Shown one piece after another: positions 16,686-26,657 of a stretch of 36,678 nt of DNA. Location: IMG/VR virus record IMGVR_UViG_3300008107_000576, positions 1-36,678 of that record; one strand, 5' to 3'. Numbering within the stretch: position 1 is the first letter of the stretch; every line of letters starts with the position of its first letter. Made by a program: the position numbers and the translations under genes. This DNA comes from a virus. Under the pieces are notes generated by a model. That model was not told the origin of the DNA and ran no database searches. It saw only the letters and a program-made list of their open reading frames with translations.

Positions 16686-17561
16686 TTATTTTTTAAGAGA
16701 TGCTATAATCTTATCTACGTCAAATATTTCGTCCTCATTGTTATAAGGGAACTCTAATAAATCACCTGAAATATTGTACTTCTGTAAGAATGAATTTCTT
16801 AACTCAGGTTTTTTAGTTTGAGGATTTGCTAAAATATTGTCGTGTAAGCTATGACCAAAGACAACCGGACTATTGGCAATCCAACATACAGTACTTGGTT
16901 TGTTAATGGCAGCAGCAGCGTGCTGACCAAAACTATCCATAAGTAATCTTTTTTCGCTTAGTTCAATTAAAACTGCTAAGGCTCTAAAGTTATCTGTAAC
17001 GGTGTATGTGCCATCGTATGATGGTTGGTCTTCTCTCCTAATATGGATGATATTATATTGACCTTTAAATTCTTCTATTATTTTGGTTACAACTGTGGCA
17101 GGAATATCTCTTGCCCAAGAATACTTTAATTCTTGTTGTGCTGCACCTCCATTAGTTTGTAATAAAAAGATAGGTTTGTCTGATGCAAACTTTTTAGAAA
17201 AGAAAGACTTCTCTCTATCTGTAATAAATAATTCGGGATTGGTTGACTCAGGTGTTTCAATGCCAAACATTTTACACCACGTGTCTACTAAATGTTCTGA
17301 TTGAGACAAATGACCTGCTTCAAAATAAGGGTCATGTCCAAGAAACTTAAACTCTTTGTTCTCGATATAGTCTTGGTAAAAGTATTGAGTGCCTCCAAAC
17401 GAAAACGCTCTATCTACATATGGGTTATCTAAAAAAACTTCAGCATAACCGCTCATTACTATTAACTGAGAATCCGGGTATTGCTTTTTAATTTGCTTAC
17501 ATACCGCTGTAGACATAATTGCTTTGCCAATACCACCATTAACTTGTAGTATTATATTCAT
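16686..17561 (-). CDS. GT9-like (heptosyltransferase-type) glycosyltransferase
   Basis: This 291-residue protein has the ADP-heptosyltransferase-like layout. The N-terminal Rossmann domain begins IILQVNGGIGKAIMSTAVC, with QYPDSQLIVMSGYAEVFLDNP after it. The second domain holds IIHIRREDQ and, near residue 208, MDSFGQHAAAAINKPSTVCW, which corresponds to the family's nucleotide-sugar site. It should add a sugar to a saccharide or a protein; donor and acceptor are unknown. It is the first gene after the terminator at 17585-17615 and leads the accessory/packaging operon. A phage might use it to alter host surface glycans or decorate virion proteins. Confidence 0.75.
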   Translation of the reverse strand: MNIILQVNGGIGKAIMSTAVCKQIKKQYPDSQLIVMSGYAEVFLDNPYVDRAFSFGGTQYFYQDYIENKEFKFLGHDPYFEAGHLSQSEHLVDTWCKMFGIETPESTNPELFITDREKSFFSKKFASDKPIFLLQTNGGAAQQELKYSWARDIPATVVTKIIEEFKGQYNIIHIRREDQPSYDGTYTVTDNFRALAVLIELSEKRLLMDSFGQHAAAAINKPSTVCWIANSPVVFGHSLHDNILANPQTKKPELRNSFLQKYNISGDLLEFPYNNEDEIFDVDKIIASLKK

Positions 17562-17584
17562 ATTAGATTAGATTTAATTGCAAT

Positions 17585-17615
17585 AAAAAAGTTCCTTCTA
17601 CTCAGTAGGAGGAAC
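17585..17615 (-). terminator. Terminator of the fibre operon
   Basis: Minus-strand GTTCCTCCTACTGAGTAGAAGGAAC hairpin (17591-17615; arms GTTCCTCCTACT and AGTAGAAGGAAC) followed by six T. It overlaps the stop codon of the gene at 17598. No convincing promoter lies between it and the glycosyltransferase, so read-through is likely. Confidence 0.75.
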
Positions 17616-17901
17616 GTAAGCTAAAACCTCAGTTGCTAACTTGTCTAACAACGCTTGGTCTAAGTCAGCTGCTTGAACTCTAAATGACTGAGCATTTGGT
17701 TCATTAGGAAGCCAATCAGAAAATAACGTGTTAAAGTTATTGATAGCGTGGTATGTTTTAGGACCGGTATAACCTTCAGGTTTGCCTGCCCATACGTTAT
17801 CAACTACAGCATCAACGTCTGCTTGAAAATCAGCAATTGGTGCTTGTACATTTTGCTGTTCCGAATCCAAAAATGTGGAGTGTATTCCATGAATTTGCCA
17901 T
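17598..17901 (-). CDS. Small protein downstream of the fibre, unknown function, likely one-base frameshift
   Basis: The long open part runs from 17870 (TTG) to 17598 and encodes VQAPIADFQADVDAVVDNVW ... FNTLFSDWLPNEPN. A better start is ATG 17901, 20 nt after the fibre stop, reading MANSWNTLHI. It enters the long frame only if one base is removed from the A5 run (plus strand) at 17869-17873. The span 17598-17901 is one base over a multiple of three. The repaired product would be 100 residues. I do not recognise a function. Its position after the fibre suggests an accessory tail or fibre-assembly protein. Confidence 0.5.
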
Positions 17902-17920
17902 GATATTTTTTTTTATAAAA

Positions 17921-20900
17921 TTAAGCTAAATTATTGTTTTTGAGAATATTTTTTATTGATTTAAGCTCATCACTTATTTCTTTGAAAGCGTTTACATAAG
18001 AAGCGTAAATGGCATCTTTCTCAAATTGTAGAATTGGACTGCCACCTTGTTCAGTAATAACTTCTAAGCCATTTTCATCAACTCTAGCTATTGGGTTGGT
18101 TTCTACCACACAAGACATTGCTTGTTGTACCTCTTGAGCTATGAATCCATACTTTTTGTGGCAAGACCTATCACCATTCCAACAGTAACTTACCGGTCTT
18201 AATTTGATAATATCATCTAAGCCAAAGCATGTATCTTGAATGGTATTTTTTCTTCTACCATCAGATATACCACCACCCCATTGACATAAGTTGTTTACAA
18301 ATGTGAAGTTGTTTGCTACAGCTGGTATGCAAGAACCTATGATATGTGCGTTGGTAGCACTATTTGTACTATTACATAGCCCTGCAAGAACAGATGAAAA
18401 ACACGAGTTAGCTATGTTATTTAATCCACCACCAACAAATGTATAATTTTGACAACAAGCTCTATTGCCTTCTCCTCCTACTATAGCTGAATATGTAGTT
18501 GATGCAATATTATTATATCCACCACCTACGAATGAACTAGTGCCTGAAGCGGTATTTGTTTGACCCCCTACTATAGTTGATAAATAACCTGATGCTGTAT
18601 TAGTAAGACCTCCTCCAATTGTAGCCCTAGTGTTTGATGCTGTATTACCATTACCACCTCCTATGAAAGAACGCCCACCTGAAGCAGCATTTCCATCTCC
18701 TCCGCTTATTGTTGCAAGATAACCACTTGCTGTATTGCCTACACCTCCTGCAATAGTAGTCCATCCATTATTAGCAGTGTTAGAAAGACCACCACCTACA
18801 AAACTACAAGCTCCTGATGCTGTGTTATTTTGTCCTCCTGCTATTGTTGAGTGTGTACCTGTAGCTACATTATATTTACCACCTGATACTGTTGTCCAAG
18901 GTGCTGATGCAGAATTACCATAACCTCCTGATACTGTAGCATATGAGCTTGTTGCACCATTTGATAAACCACCTCCAACAAAAGAATCATATCCTGAAGC
19001 TGTGTTTGATATACCTGCACCTACAAATGCTTGAGAGCCTGATGCTGTATTACAACTACCACCTAAAACAGCTGCGTTTGTACCTGATGCTGTATTTGTA
19101 TTGCCGCCACCTACAGTAGAACGAGAACCTGAAGCTGTACTTCTATATCCACCGCTTACTGTAGAATTACTATTATTTGCTACATTACAATAGCCCCCTG
19201 ATACTGTACTACTATTTGCTAAGGCTCTGTTACATTTTCCACCACCAACAAAAGATGCGTACCCTGAAGATGTGTTAATATATCCTCCTACAATAGCTGA
19301 GTAAGTATTAGATGCTATGTTAGAATCACCTCCAACTACAGCTCTTGTTCCTGATGCGGTATTTAATCTACCTCCCATAACAGCAGAATCATCTCCTGTT
19401 GCAACGTTAGACCTGCCGCCTAATATCATTGAATAATAACCACTTGCTGAGTTGTTTATTCCTCCTAATATAGAAGCTGCTTTCCCTCCTGCTCTATTTT
19501 GAAATCCACCGCCTACAAAAGAGAAACATCCTGTATTTACTTTTGTAGGAGCTACGCTAAATCCTGCACCTGCCCATGTACCACCTGTAGTATTATTACC
19601 AACTCCACCACCTACAGCAGCTCCTAAGTTACATAAATCATTTACTGAATGATATATTGTATTACAATAACCACCACTTAATGTTGTATATCTACCTGAA
19701 GAAGTATTTAATGCACCACCTCCTATTGTAGCATAAACTGAACACGCTACGTTTGCATAACCATTTCCTATAAATGAAAAGTTAGCAGTAGCACTATTAG
19801 TTTGTCCACCCACTACTACTGAATGAACAGCAGATGATGTGTTACCTCTACCGCCTCCTATAAAAGAACAAGTTCCTGAAGCTGTGTTTCCTTGACCACC
19901 TCCAAGAAAAGACCATCCTCCTGAAGCTATGTTATTAGCACCTCCTCCTATTGTTGAACAAGCAGCTGAAGCTGCGTTTAAAACACCACCTCCCACAAAA
20001 GAAAGTGTTGCAGAAGCTGTATTGCTCGACCCACCTGCTATTGTTGCGTAGTAATTACCTGATGCTGTATTTACTTCTCCACCTCCTATAAATCCATAAG
20101 AAGCACCACAAACTTTATTATTATTACCTCCTGCAACAGCACCATATACTGCTGATACTCTGTTATTAGCACCACCTCCTATAAAAGACCATCCTGCACA
20201 AGCGGTATTAAGACAACCACCACCAACAAAAGCAAATCCTTGTGTTGTACAGTTGTATCTTCCACTAAATGTTCCTGAACATCCTGCTGCTGCACTATTT
20301 TGTAATCCACCACCTACAATAGAATGTCCTGATGTTGCTGTATTAAATTGTCCACCAAGAACAGAAGCATGTCCTGCTGATGCAGTATTTCCTTGTCCAC
20401 CTCCTATTGTTGCACAGTTACCTGAAGCTGCGTTAGATATACCACCTCCAATTTTTGCACGATAGCCTGATGCTGTATTACTTTGACCACCTCCAATAGA
20501 AGAGCTGTATTGTGAGGCAGTGTTATTAAGACCTCCTGATATAGTGGCATAAAAATTACCATTTGCACAGTTGTTTTGACCACCTCCTATAGAGTTAGAC
20601 TCTCCTGAAGCACAGTTATTTCTACCTCCTGCTATGACAGATAAAAGACCTGAAGCAGTGTTGGAACATCCTCCACCTATAAATGATATATTACCACTTG
20701 CTGCGTTAGCTTTACCACCAACAATTGCACCACAGTTACCTGCCACTCCATTGATACTACCTGCTCCTATAAAGGAATAACTACCACTCGCTGTGCTTGC
20801 ATAACCTCCTGCTACTACACTATAAGAATTTGATGCTGTATTGCTTGCTCCTCCTCCAATAAAGGCTTGAGTGCCACTTGCAATGTTTAAACTTCCACCT

Positions 20901-23900
20901 ACTATAGCCCCTCTATTTCCTGAAGCTGCATTTGTATTACCACCACTTACAGTAGAACGATAGGCTGAAGCTGTGTTACTAATACCACCACCAACAAACG
21001 CCCATGAAGATGAGGCTATGTTACTTTCACCACCTGCTATGGTTGCTCTTGTTCCACTTGCTGTGTTACATCTACCACCACCCACTGCACCAAATCCACC
21101 ACATGTAATATTGCAAAAACCACCTGAAACAACATCAGTGTAATCAGTTGCTCTATTTTGAAATCCACCTCCTATGAAAGAGAATTTACCTGCTGCATAG
21201 AAAGTTGATGGTGCTGTTGTAAAGTATCCTGCATCATTCCACGTACCTCCTGAAGAGTTGTTACCTGCTCCTCCTGCAATTGTAGCACCTGCTGTACAAG
21301 TACTATTTAAAGAATTACATATTCTATTACAACTACCTCCCCCTATTGTTCCTGAATTTGAATAGTTATTATTACCATAACCACCACTTATTGTTGATGC
21401 ATAAGCTGTAGCATAATTCGCAATACCACCACCAATAGTTGAATATTGTGCTGATGCTGTGTTACCTGTACCACCTCCAACTTTTGCTCTATTATTTGAA
21501 GCTGTGTTATTATCACCACCTGATACTGTAGAACAGTTTCCTGATGCTATATTTAATTGACCACCTGATACAGTTGATGCTGAACCTGAAGCTGTACTTG
21601 TAAATCCACCTCCAATAGTAGCACATCCTGATGATGCTGTATTGTTTTGACCACCTCCAATTGTTGAAACTCCACCTGATGCTGAGTTAGCTCTACCTGA
21701 ACCTACAAAAGCAAAACTTGTTGCAGAGTTTTGATAACCTCCTACCACTACACTATAGTATCCCGATGATGTGTTATCATAACCACCACCTATAAATGCT
21801 CTGTATTGTGTAGCAGCATTTTGGTCACCACCAACCACTACTGTATATGGTGCTGTTGTACAGTTAGCTTGACCACCACCTATCATAGAGTACGCACCTG
21901 ATGCAGTATTAGTACATCCACCACCTACGAAAGAGCAATTGCCTGATGCTGTATTAAACCTACCTCCACCAACGAATGAAGAGTTACCGCTTACTGAGTT
22001 ACTAAGACCACCACCCATTATTGAATAAGTACCTGATGCCGCATTGCCTTGACCACCTGCAACTGTTGAACAAGCACTTGATGCTATATTTGATATACCA
22101 CCACCTACAGCTGAATGATTATTTGAAGCTGTATTGCATTGTCCACCACCTACAAAACTATATGTTCCTATTGCTACGTTTGAATGACCTCCAACAACTC
22201 CTGAAAAAGAATTACAAGTAGTATTGTTATAACCACCACTAATTGTTGAATAATTACCACACGCTTTATTATTATACCCACCACTAAGAGAAGAAGAATA
22301 TCCACTTAATGTATTAGTTCTTCCTCCTCCTAAAAATGACCAAGCTCCACTATTAGTGTTTCCACAACCTCCTCCTACGAAACTGCAAGCCCCTGAAGCT
22401 GTGTTAGATTTACCTGCTCCAATAAATGTCATAGAAGCAGAAGCAGAGTTATTTAAACCACCAACTATTGTAGCATGATTCACATTAGCAACGTTACCTT
22501 CACCTCCTGCAATTGTACTTGCATAGCTTCCGCTTGATGTGTTTCCATAACCACCTGCAATAAGCGAACCATATCCTGACGTATTGTTTGATGTACCACT
22601 TAGAGAAGCACTGAATTGTCCTGATGCAGTATTGGCTACACCACATCTTACTGATGAACAAGTTCCACCTCCAAGCACAATAACAGCTTCACCTGAATAA
22701 GGTGCTGTATTGGTAATACAGAACGTACCTGATGTTGTAATTGGAGACCCGCTTATGCTTATTCCGCCACCACCATTTGCAGCAACACAAGTCACCGTAC
22801 CTACGCAAGTGGTTTTATTATTGAATGTATTCCAATCAGTAGAACTTAAGAATCCATTGCAAGCTGTGCCTGCTTGTGTGATGCTAATAGCACCTGTGCC
22901 ACTATTGTAAACAATTGGAGCACTTCCACTTAATGAACCTAATGTAATATAATTAGAACCATTGGTGATTTGATTATTATTAGTTGGGATAGTTATAACA
23001 CCCGTAGTGCTATTGTAAGCACCACTGCCTGCTGCAAATGATAATGCAGCACGTGCTCTACTATTTAAGAAATATTGATTTGTAGTTCCTTCAGGAATAT
23101 TGTCAGTAGTCAAACTAACAGCACCTGTAAATCCGTTTACACTTACTACAGCGTCAGTATTATCTACTTGCTGCCACGCTGTACCGTCAAATATTGCCCA
23201 ATCCCCTACGAACCAATCTGTGATTCCGTCAAGGTTTGTACTACCTGCTACTGATACGATATAGTAATAACCTCTTGTACCAACACCACTTGTTAATGTA
23301 GGTGTGTTAGTCGATGCATTCCAAGTACCTTGGTAGATTGTACTACCAATGAGTCCATTAATTTGATTCTGAACTTTACCAAATGCAGTAAGAATACTAT
23401 CAGTAGCACTAATTGAACCACCGGTAATATTAACACCGGTAAGAACCTTTCCTGTTACTGCAGCATTATTTAAAGTCACTGAAGCAGCACCCGGACCTGT
23501 TGCCGTAGCCTCACCCGTAAGTGAAGTAATGTAGTTACCTGCTGCTTGCTTATTATTGAAAGTGGTCCAATCATTTGAACTTAAATATCCATCCTGACTG
23601 CCACTTGCTTGTTGAATTGTAATATTTGGAGTAGAACCACCGCTTGATGCCAATGGACTACTTGCTGTAACGTTACCTACCTTAGTATTAAATGTTGACC
23701 AATCTGCAGCACTTAAAGCACCACGATTAGCAGCACTCGCTGTAGGAACGTTTAATGTAATTACAGGAGTTGTTGTACCGTTAGCTACACTTGAACTTAA
23801 GTCGGTGCCACTTGTACCCAATGTCAATGCAGCTACTGATGTAACTGTACCAACACTCCAACTTCTATCTGCACTCAAATCATATTGAGTACCATTGATA

Positions 23901-26644
23901 GAAAGTAATCTTGATGTAGGCACATAACTTCCTGCCGGCTGCTTGTTATTGAACGTGTTCCAATCTGTAGAAGAAAGGTATCCATCACTCGCTGCACCTG
24001 CTTGTGTAATACTAAATGTTCTATTTGCACTCAAGTTACCACCGCCTTGTAAAGGAGCCGTAGTTGAAATAGTTGTTGCAGCATTTGCAGGAGTGTATCC
24101 TAATATGCCACCAATTGTATTTAATTCGTATCTGCTATTAGTAGTATTCCAATAAATACTTTGATTAGCCGTAGGGCTTGGAGCATATACGTTGTGCAAT
24201 TCCCCGAGTTCGTAGCCCGTATCAATTGCCATATAAATCTTACCATTGTTAGCGTGAGCATATGTCACGTATCCAACAGTAACTGCGTGATTAGGTGCTA
24301 CAGGTCTGATATTTGTAAGCTGACCTGCAACTGAAGTTGAAACATATAAAATGTCCCCATCTACCCAAGTTTCTCCTTGTAAAGAACCTGTAGTATTAAT
24401 ATTTTTTACCTCACCAAATGCAGTAACAAAACCTTCTTGGTTAGCATTGATAGTCTCTGTAACTAATCCTAATACCTCTGTACTATTATTCTCATTATTA
24501 CCTTGCGCTAACACTACAGCAAGACGCTGTCCTTGTGCTCCACCCTCTGCAACTTTTCTTACTCTTACAACTTGATAGTTTGCTTCAAGTAAGTCAATAC
24601 CTGTTTTATTTACTACACGAGTAACGTTTTCCTGTCCGATTTGAAGTGTAACATTATTACCCATCAAACGTAAATCCATTGTCCCATCAGTAGAGTTCCA
24701 CTGCATACGTCCAACCTGTAATGCACCCGTTGGTGTTAAGTCAGCTTGAAAATATCCTGCAGAAATGCCAAACTCACCAAGGTCAACATTGGTAGTTGCT
24801 CCTGTGTAAGGTACAAATCCTGTTAATCCCGGAAACGTTTGTAACGCACCTGTTCCATCAATGTACTGAAGTGTTGTACCGGCTCCCGTAATGGCGATTG
24901 TGCCATTGGAAGTTAATGGGCTGTTCGCCACACTAAATGCTGCCGGCATACTTACACCAACTGAAGTAAGACCTGTGTCTAAATCAGTCCAAGATGCTTG
25001 AATAGTATTACCATCTTGCTCAGTAAGTGTTAATGTCTTTGTAGTTGTACCTGTAACCGCAGCACTTACGATACTTCTATCATAAGCTGTATTCCAATTG
25101 CCTGAGTTATCAGTAATGTATGTGATGGTTCCGGCTGTAGACTTAACTAAGCCCGTTCCACCTAAATAGTTTTGTTTATTATTGAAAGTGCTCCAATCAG
25201 TTGCACTAAGGTATCCATCTACTAATGCTGTTGCTTGAGGAATACTAAATGCACCTGTAAGATTATTATAAACTAAAGGACTACTTGCACTAAGCGAACC
25301 AAGTGTAATATAATTTGCTCCGTTTAAAATCTGATTGTTATTGGTAGGAATAGTAATAACACCTGTTAAACTGTTATACGCTCCACTGCCTGCAGCAAAA
25401 CTAAGAGCACCTCTTGCTCTACTATCTAAATAGTAAAGATTGGTAGCACCCTCAGGTATGTCATCAGTTGTAAGACTCACTGCTCCAATTTGTCCATTGA
25501 CAGAAGTAACTGACTCCGTATTATCAACCTTACTCCAAGCACCTCCACTAAATATAGCCCAATCACCAATCTTCCAATCAGTGATGCCATTCAAGTCAGT
25601 ATTACCTGCTACGCTAACAATATAAAAATGTCCTTGCGTACCTACGCTACTTGTTAAAGTAGGCGTATTTGTTGCTGCATTCCAAGTACCTTGGTATTGA
25701 ACACCACCTATTAGTCCATTGATTTGGTTTTGAACCTTACCAAAAGCTGTTAAAATGCTATCACTTGCACTAATTGAGCCGCCTGTTACGTTAAGACCTG
25801 TTAAGACCTTAGCAATAACTGATGCATTGTTAAGTGTGATAGGAACTGAGCCCGGTCCGGTTGCCGTAGCTTCACCTGTAAGAGCAGTAATATACGCCCC
25901 TGCATTTTGCTTACCATCAAATGTAACCCAATCAGACGCAGTTAAGTAACCACCTTGCGTGCTGTTGGCTACCTGAATACTAAATGTATTTGTCCCTGAA
26001 TTAAATAATAAAGGAGAAGTTGCACTATATACCGGAAGATTTGTCCATTGAACACCTGTTACAGTGCTCTCTAAAACCTGTCCTGCTGTACCTGCTGACT
26101 CATTGTAATCTACAACAACACCTTGAATAGATAACTGAGTTCCAATATTTGCAGTATCTGCTGTAATATTTATAGCTTCTAAGTCAGCATCTAATATGAT
26201 GTCAAGGTCTGCTGTATTACCTTCCTCTAATACTTGTTGTAAGTTTGGAGTAAAGATGGGAGGTAGTGTGAACCACTCTACTCCATCACCTGTACTTGTA
26301 AGAACCTGACCTGCCGTACCAATTGAATCAGCAGAATCAAATAAGCTACCTACTATGTGAGTCTCCTCATTTAAGTAAGTTATAAATAAATTTGCGGTAT
26401 CAGTTACGTCAAGATTAGTAGTGGTTATGGTTCCAAACAAGTTAATGTCTTGTGTGGCTGTATTGCCATAATCCAAAATACCTTGCAAGTTGTTTGCAGG
26501 AATTACGGGAAGAAATACATCTAACAATTCCTGTAAGGTAAAGTTATACGTTACGTCTTCTATCTCACCACCAACACTTGTACCGATTAATTTATCGGAC
26601 AACTTAGGCACCGGGGCGACCTCGTATGTACTAATCTTTGACAT
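17921..26644 (-). CDS. Giant tail fibre/adhesin with YadA-like repeat array and S74 chaperone domain
   Basis: This 2907-residue receptor-binding fibre has five regions. (1) An N-terminal virion-attachment domain (about 1-45: KISTYEVAPVPKLSDKLIGT ... TYNFT) is shared with the 88-aa protein just upstream. (2) Fibre-shaft modules run to about 1330, with a duplicated unit (SISASDSILTAFGKVQNQIN ... GITDWxxGDWAIF ... LTTDDIPEG) near 25.3-25.8 and 22.9-23.5 kb. (3) A beta-roll array of 15-residue repeats of the form xxNTASGxxSxxGGG spans about 1335-2765. (4) A chaperone domain of the endosialidase/S74 type follows (SDGRRKNTI near 2790, then YGFIAQEVQQAM); its Ser normally self-cleaves. (5) A C-terminal coiled coil (KEISDELKSIKNILK). 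It is probably trimeric. Confidence 0.9.
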   Translation of the reverse strand: MSKISTYEVAPVPKLSDKLIGTSVGGEIEDVTYNFTLQELLDVFLPVIPANNLQGILDYGNTATQDINLFGTITTTNLDVTDTANLFITYLNEETHIVGSLFDSADSIGTAGQVLTSTGDGVEWFTLPPIFTPNLQQVLEEGNTADLDIILDADLEAINITADTANIGTQLSIQGVVVDYNESAGTAGQVLESTVTGVQWTNLPVYSATSPLLFNSGTNTFSIQVANSTQGGYLTASDWVTFDGKQNAGAYITALTGEATATGPGSVPITLNNASVIAKVLTGLNVTGGSISASDSILTAFGKVQNQINGLIGGVQYQGTWNAATNTPTLTSSVGTQGHFYIVSVAGNTDLNGITDWKIGDWAIFSGGAWSKVDNTESVTSVNGQIGAVSLTTDDIPEGATNLYYLDSRARGALSFAAGSGAYNSLTGVITIPTNNNQILNGANYITLGSLSASSPLVYNNLTGAFSIPQATALVDGYLSATDWSTFNNKQNYLGGTGLVKSTAGTITYITDNSGNWNTAYDRSIVSAAVTGTTTKTLTLTEQDGNTIQASWTDLDTGLTSVGVSMPAAFSVANSPLTSNGTIAITGAGTTLQYIDGTGALQTFPGLTGFVPYTGATTNVDLGEFGISAGYFQADLTPTGALQVGRMQWNSTDGTMDLRLMGNNVTLQIGQENVTRVVNKTGIDLLEANYQVVRVRKVAEGGAQGQRLAVVLAQGNNENNSTEVLGLVTETINANQEGFVTAFGEVKNINTTGSLQGETWVDGDILYVSTSVAGQLTNIRPVAPNHAVTVGYVTYAHANNGKIYMAIDTGYELGELHNVYAPSPTANQSIYWNTTNSRYELNTIGGILGYTPANAATTISTTAPLQGGGNLSANRTFSITQAGAASDGYLSSTDWNTFNNKQPAGSYVPTSRLLSINGTQYDLSADRSWSVGTVTSVAALTLGTSGTDLSSSVANGTTTPVITLNVPTASAANRGALSAADWSTFNTKVGNVTASSPLASSGGSTPNITIQQASGSQDGYLSSNDWTTFNNKQAAGNYITSLTGEATATGPGAASVTLNNAAVTGKVLTGVNITGGSISATDSILTAFGKVQNQINGLIGSTIYQGTWNASTNTPTLTSGVGTRGYYYIVSVAGSTNLDGITDWFVGDWAIFDGTAWQQVDNTDAVVSVNGFTGAVSLTTDNIPEGTTNQYFLNSRARAALSFAAGSGAYNSTTGVITIPTNNNQITNGSNYITLGSLSGSAPIVYNSGTGAISITQAGTACNGFLSSTDWNTFNNKTTCVGTVTCVAANGGGGISISGSPITTSGTFCITNTAPYSGEAVIVLGGGTCSSVRCGVANTASGQFSASLSGTSNNTSGYGSLIAGGYGNTSSGSYASTIAGGEGNVANVNHATIVGGLNNSASASMTFIGAGKSNTASGACSFVGGGCGNTNSGAWSFLGGGRTNTLSGYSSSLSGGYNNKACGNYSTISGGYNNTTCNSFSGVVGGHSNVAIGTYSFVGGGQCNTASNNHSAVGGGISNIASSACSTVAGGQGNAASGTYSIMGGGLSNSVSGNSSFVGGGRFNTASGNCSFVGGGCTNTASGAYSMIGGGQANCTTAPYTVVVGGDQNAATQYRAFIGGGYDNTSSGYYSVVVGGYQNSATSFAFVGSGRANSASGGVSTIGGGQNNTASSGCATIGGGFTSTASGSASTVSGGQLNIASGNCSTVSGGDNNTASNNRAKVGGGTGNTASAQYSTIGGGIANYATAYASTISGGYGNNNYSNSGTIGGGSCNRICNSLNSTCTAGATIAGGAGNNSSGGTWNDAGYFTTAPSTFYAAGKFSFIGGGFQNRATDYTDVVSGGFCNITCGGFGAVGGGRCNTASGTRATIAGGESNIASSSWAFVGGGISNTASAYRSTVSGGNTNAASGNRGAIVGGSLNIASGTQAFIGGGASNTASNSYSVVAGGYASTASGSYSFIGAGSINGVAGNCGAIVGGKANAASGNISFIGGGCSNTASGLLSVIAGGRNNCASGESNSIGGGQNNCANGNFYATISGGLNNTASQYSSSIGGGQSNTASGYRAKIGGGISNAASGNCATIGGGQGNTASAGHASVLGGQFNTATSGHSIVGGGLQNSAAAGCSGTFSGRYNCTTQGFAFVGGGCLNTACAGWSFIGGGANNRVSAVYGAVAGGNNNKVCGASYGFIGGGEVNTASGNYYATIAGGSSNTASATLSFVGGGVLNAASAACSTIGGGANNIASGGWSFLGGGQGNTASGTCSFIGGGRGNTSSAVHSVVVGGQTNSATANFSFIGNGYANVACSVYATIGGGALNTSSGRYTTLSGGYCNTIYHSVNDLCNLGAAVGGGVGNNTTGGTWAGAGFSVAPTKVNTGCFSFVGGGFQNRAGGKAASILGGINNSASGYYSMILGGRSNVATGDDSAVMGGRLNTASGTRAVVGGDSNIASNTYSAIVGGYINTSSGYASFVGGGKCNRALANSSTVSGGYCNVANNSNSTVSGGYRSTASGSRSTVGGGNTNTASGTNAAVLGGSCNTASGSQAFVGAGISNTASGYDSFVGGGLSNGATSSYATVSGGYGNSASAPWTTVSGGKYNVATGTHSTIAGGQNNTASGACSFVGGGLSNTANNGWTTIAGGVGNTASGYLATISGGDGNAASGGRSFIGGGNGNTASNTRATIGGGLTNTASGYLSTIVGGQTNTASGTSSFVGGGYNNIASTTYSAIVGGEGNRACCQNYTFVGGGLNNIANSCFSSVLAGLCNSTNSATNAHIIGSCIPAVANNFTFVNNLCQWGGGISDGRRKNTIQDTCFGLDDIIKLRPVSYCWNGDRSCHKKYGFIAQEVQQAMSCVVETNPIARVDENGLEVITEQGGSPILQFEKDAIYASYVNAFKEISDELKSIKNILKNNNLA
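18340..22650 (-). repeat. Array of about 95 degenerate 45-bp repeats inside the fibre gene
   Basis: Protein period is 15 residues with consensus GGG-x-x-NTASG-x-x-S-x-x. The Gly, Asn, Ala-Ser-Gly and Ser positions are strongly kept, while the two residues after NTASG and those around GGG vary. Many repeats carry Cys before or after GGG. Two long non-canonical interruptions (about 21160-21330 and 19490-19670) resemble each other. Confidence 0.85.
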
Positions 26645-26657
26645 CCGCTAAGAAATT

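Noticed and set aside
18340-22650. CRISPR-like periodicity
   Set aside because: The 45-bp period is in frame, repeats are degenerate at DNA level and translate to a 15-residue beta-roll motif; there are no identical direct repeats with unique spacers.
18735-25949. Plus-strand open frames opposite the fibre gene
   Set aside because: They are low-complexity (Pro/Leu-rich) antisense reflections of the repeat codons, with no start context or family resemblance.
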